Below are positions 61,590 through 64,000 of a stretch of 64,000 bases of DNA, in pieces. The notes beneath the pieces are model-generated. The model saw only the letters and a list, made by a program, of their open reading frames with translations, had not been told where the DNA came from and ran no database searches. The position numbers and the translations under genes were made by a program. Origin of the DNA: Siphonodentalium dalli (lineage: Eukaryota > Mollusca > Scaphopoda > Gadilida > Siphonodentaliidae); assembly GCA_032622095.1 (NCBI GenBank), contig CP136066.1, positions 146,409,559 to 146,473,558 of the forward strand. The letters run 5' to 3'. The stretch's first letter is position 1; each line of letters opens with the position of its first letter.

Positions 61590-61870
61590 CGTATTTTGGG
61601 CTGGTAAATTCACGTACTAAATTTCATTCCAATCATTTTAGACTTACTCAAGTTATCATCCGGAAACGAAAATTGAGTTCAAATTCCAACAGAAATGGCC
61701 ATCATTGTGGTGAAAATTGGCAGACGGAACCCGAATTCGAACTTGACCTGTATTTCGTGCTATGGTAAACCAACATACCAAATTTCATACCATAATTCAG
61801 TTGAGATTATCTAAAGTTATCATCCGGAGAAGCAAAACGGACGGACAGACAGACCAATAACATAATACGT
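61590..61870 (+). repeat. Dispersed repeat ending in GGACGGACAGACAGACC
   Basis: Two internal half-units, each with an AAATTTCAT word followed by AGTTATCATCCGGA. The style resembles the satellite and Helitron-like repeats (ACCAAATTTCA...GTTATC). Confidence 0.55.
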
Positions 61871-63080
61871 CTCGTTTTTTTAAACGGCCGTATATCAAAA
61901 GGAAAACGTTAAGAAACTACATAAAGATATCTGCATGATTTAGAATTGACCAAGTTGGGTCTGGGCGTTGCCACCCTATATACGTATAATTGTGGAATTA
62001 TACAGATGTTTTACAACAGTGGCGCACTAGCGTTCTATAAACAGCTGGGAGACAGGGATGGTACAAGGGGATGCGTCAGAGTAGCTACAGCCCCCTATAT
62101 CGGTGAGGGTTAGCCCCACCCATCGGGGAGATATACCAAATCCAGCTCGATAACCCACCTGTCTGGGATCGTAGCCCCTGAGTCAGTCAAATCCTGGTCC
62201 TTGCTGAGAATCCTTCGACTGACAACTATGGCCAGAATGTTAGAGCAAACAACTGAGTTTGGACATACATGAAGTATCAGCTTGTTTGAAAAATAGTATA
62301 CCATATGTTCGTTGCTGCCAGAATACTATGTAATATGTCATATACTATAAGGCTATATATCTGGAAAAAAACATAGCTAATTTATTTCGGTGGACAAAAA
62401 TAATTATTCCAAGGTGGAAATTGCCTAAATTATACTAAACTAACTGGAATCCTGGAGTTGCGCGGGTAAATAAAAAATGAGTAAATTATTGGTGCCCGTT
62501 CCAGTCTTTTAAATTAATTATTAGTCACCTGAGATAAACATAACATATTGCATGATACTCTCCGGCTACAGATACCGCTGTCTTTTAAGTTGACAATAAA
62601 CGCTCTTTATTGCTAATTATTAGTGCATGTTAAGTCATCTGAGGTCAAGGGCATCTATCCCAGGACATTCTGTATAGCTTCGAATGACTCATGTAGTTCC
62701 ATAAACGACATTCTTTCAACTTGCTGATAGCGAAATCGTCAGCCATTTTTACTTTGTTTTAACAACACGGCGTGGTCAGGTCGCGATGAACCATTGGCCC
62801 GAATGGATCACGTGATTATTACTATAACGCTGCACTATATTTCTGCACAAATAATTTCAGATTAACCCAATGTATGGTGTATTGCCACTATATATTGGGT
62901 ACATTTTACTGCACATTTTACTAAACTGCCCAACACCCGATTACAATGGGGTTGGATTAAAATCTTACCCAACGGAATTTAGAGTGTAGCTTTTAAATTA
63001 TATACGTGGATTAAGTATTGGATAGATCATCTCAACGAGTACATGTCTTCAGAATTAAGAAGGGTGGCATTAGTCTTGAT
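61871..63080. other. Non-genic stretch
   Basis: No gene recognised. One inverse motif copy (ATAAACGCTCTTTATTG) at 62596-62612. Confidence 0.4.
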
Positions 63081-63487
63081 TGGTAGTTATTAACAGTATT
63101 CGTAATCGTTGCTGGCAATTTTGAAGGTAGTTCACAAACCATTGAAGAATATCTCCTTTAATATCATATTTGTTGAGTTTATGTATAAGACCGCGATTCC
63201 AAACTTTGTCAAAGGCTTTGGAAATATCACACGTCGTACTACCTTTATCAAAAGCCTCTACTATAGTATCAATAAGTTATATCAGTTGATGCCCAGTGTC
63301 ATGACCGGGGATAAAAACCAGACTGATACGAATATATGAGTATACATTTTATTGTGAATAAATCGCTCGAGTTCTTTCCCAAGCACAGCTAAGAAGTGAA
63401 ATGAGTCTGTAATTATTCGGATCTGGTGAGTTCCCTGTTTAGAGCAATGGTATGACATCGGCCAGTTTCCACGTGTTCCAAGCAAAT
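63080..63487 (-). pseudogene. LINE reverse transcriptase fragment
   Basis: The minus strand encodes CDISKAFDKVWNRGLIHKLN then KYDIKGDILQWFVNYLQN, the classic RT block of jockey/CR1-type LINEs. Upstream words PNNYRLISLLS, GKELERFIHNK and QSGF appear in other frames, so at least two frameshifts have occurred. The FADD motif is not included. Confidence 0.85.
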
Positions 63488-63533
63488 CGTATCTGCGCAT
63501 AACACTATTATTTTGGAAAATTGTTGGTATATA

Positions 63534-63710
63534 CAGTAATGCTCTAATTAATCGACCTCTTAACCAAAGCAGAATTATGGGTAACTTTTCAGGATTTAGT
63601 CTCCCGAGAGCTTTCCGATGAATGGCAACAAGCCATATTTCCGACTAAATCCTGAAAAGTTACCCATAATTCTGCTTTGGTTAAGAGGTCGATTAATTAG
63701 AGCATTACTG
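63534..63710. mobile_element. Tigger/pogo-like MITE (177 bp), near-perfect hairpin
   Basis: Arms of about 67 bp beginning CAGTAATGCTCTAATTAATC and mirrored exactly, with a ~43 base loop. Flanked by TA (63532-63533, 63711-63712). CAGT ends and a TA target fit the pogo/Tigger group of Tc1/mariner. Confidence 0.85.
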
Positions 63711-63712
63711 TA

Positions 63713-64000
63713 CATATGTGGAAAGTGAACGAAAGTGATTATGTAGTATGATTTCAAGATGAGAGGGATCATCATATTTTTTCCAAAATAACCCACTAGT
63801 TTGGTTACACATCCATCGAAAAGTTGGTAACGAAATCCATATACTGTGATACTGGGTCATTTTGATAAGAATGGACTTCAGTCATTTTCTCAATGAGAAT
63901 ACCCAAGAACGTTGACAACAACACAAAGAGGCTAGTGCATATACTTAATTATTATTAAATATTTTGGACTCCTTTACACAATAACCCTTCGAACCAAACA
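63713..64000. other. Right edge, no gene recognised
   Basis: Possibly further decayed LINE sequence on the minus strand, but no motif is clear. Confidence 0.3.

Noticed and set aside
1-64000. LTR retrotransposon or endogenous virus
   Set aside because: No gag, protease, integrase or envelope-like sequence and no paired LTRs were seen.

Overview
The window is eukaryotic, most likely from a mollusc or a related marine invertebrate. The support is spliced protein-coding sequence with GT-AG introns, an animal-type polyketide synthase, several decayed LINEs, tRNA-derived SINEs, Helitron-like repeats and large foldback elements. The species cannot be named from the sequence. I see no bacterial-style operon, CRISPR array, rRNA gene or free-standing tRNA gene.

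The one convincing host gene is a type I polyketide synthase (PKS) on the minus strand. It spans about 38 kb (46451 down to 8553). I assembled six exons whose phases all agree. Five short exons (46451-46243, 31368-31208, 17604-17389, 14875-14694, 14476-14302) carry nearly all of the ketosynthase. One 5.2 kb exon (13753-8553) carries the rest: acyltransferase, dehydratase, a non-catalytic central region, ketoreductase and acyl carrier protein. The coding length is exactly 2048 codons including the terminal stop. It is broken once, by an in-frame TAG at codon 558 (13025-13023), at the start of the acyltransferase. The reading frame is otherwise undamaged on both sides.

Layout. 1-5.1 kb: a 4.9 kb foldback element with arms of about 1.3 kb around a minisatellite core. 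5.8-7.5 kb: a decayed LINE split by a TTAA-flanked MITE. 8.1-46.6 kb: the PKS gene. Its 13.6 kb intron 2 holds a 10.6 kb head-to-tail array of ten Helitron-like units, and SINEs nested in an inverted repeat. Its 14.9 kb intron 1 holds a decayed L1/Tx1-like LINE interrupted by two tandem Helitron-like units, a 3.2 kb satellite of ~157/161 bp monomers with higher-order structure, and two perfect-looking hairpins. 46.6-64 kb: non-genic DNA with degenerate repeats, two more MITEs of the TTAA family (one split by a Harbinger-like element), a piggyBac-like foldback containing two 69 bp palindromes, a LINE reverse-transcriptase fragment and a Tigger-like MITE.

Three nested insertions can be dated relative to each other. 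In the two LINE cases, removing the insert (and one target copy where there is one) restores the host element's frame, which fixes the boundaries to the base. A 14-16 base motif (AATAAAGAGCGTTTAT) recurs about a dozen times in unrelated contexts and is unexplained.
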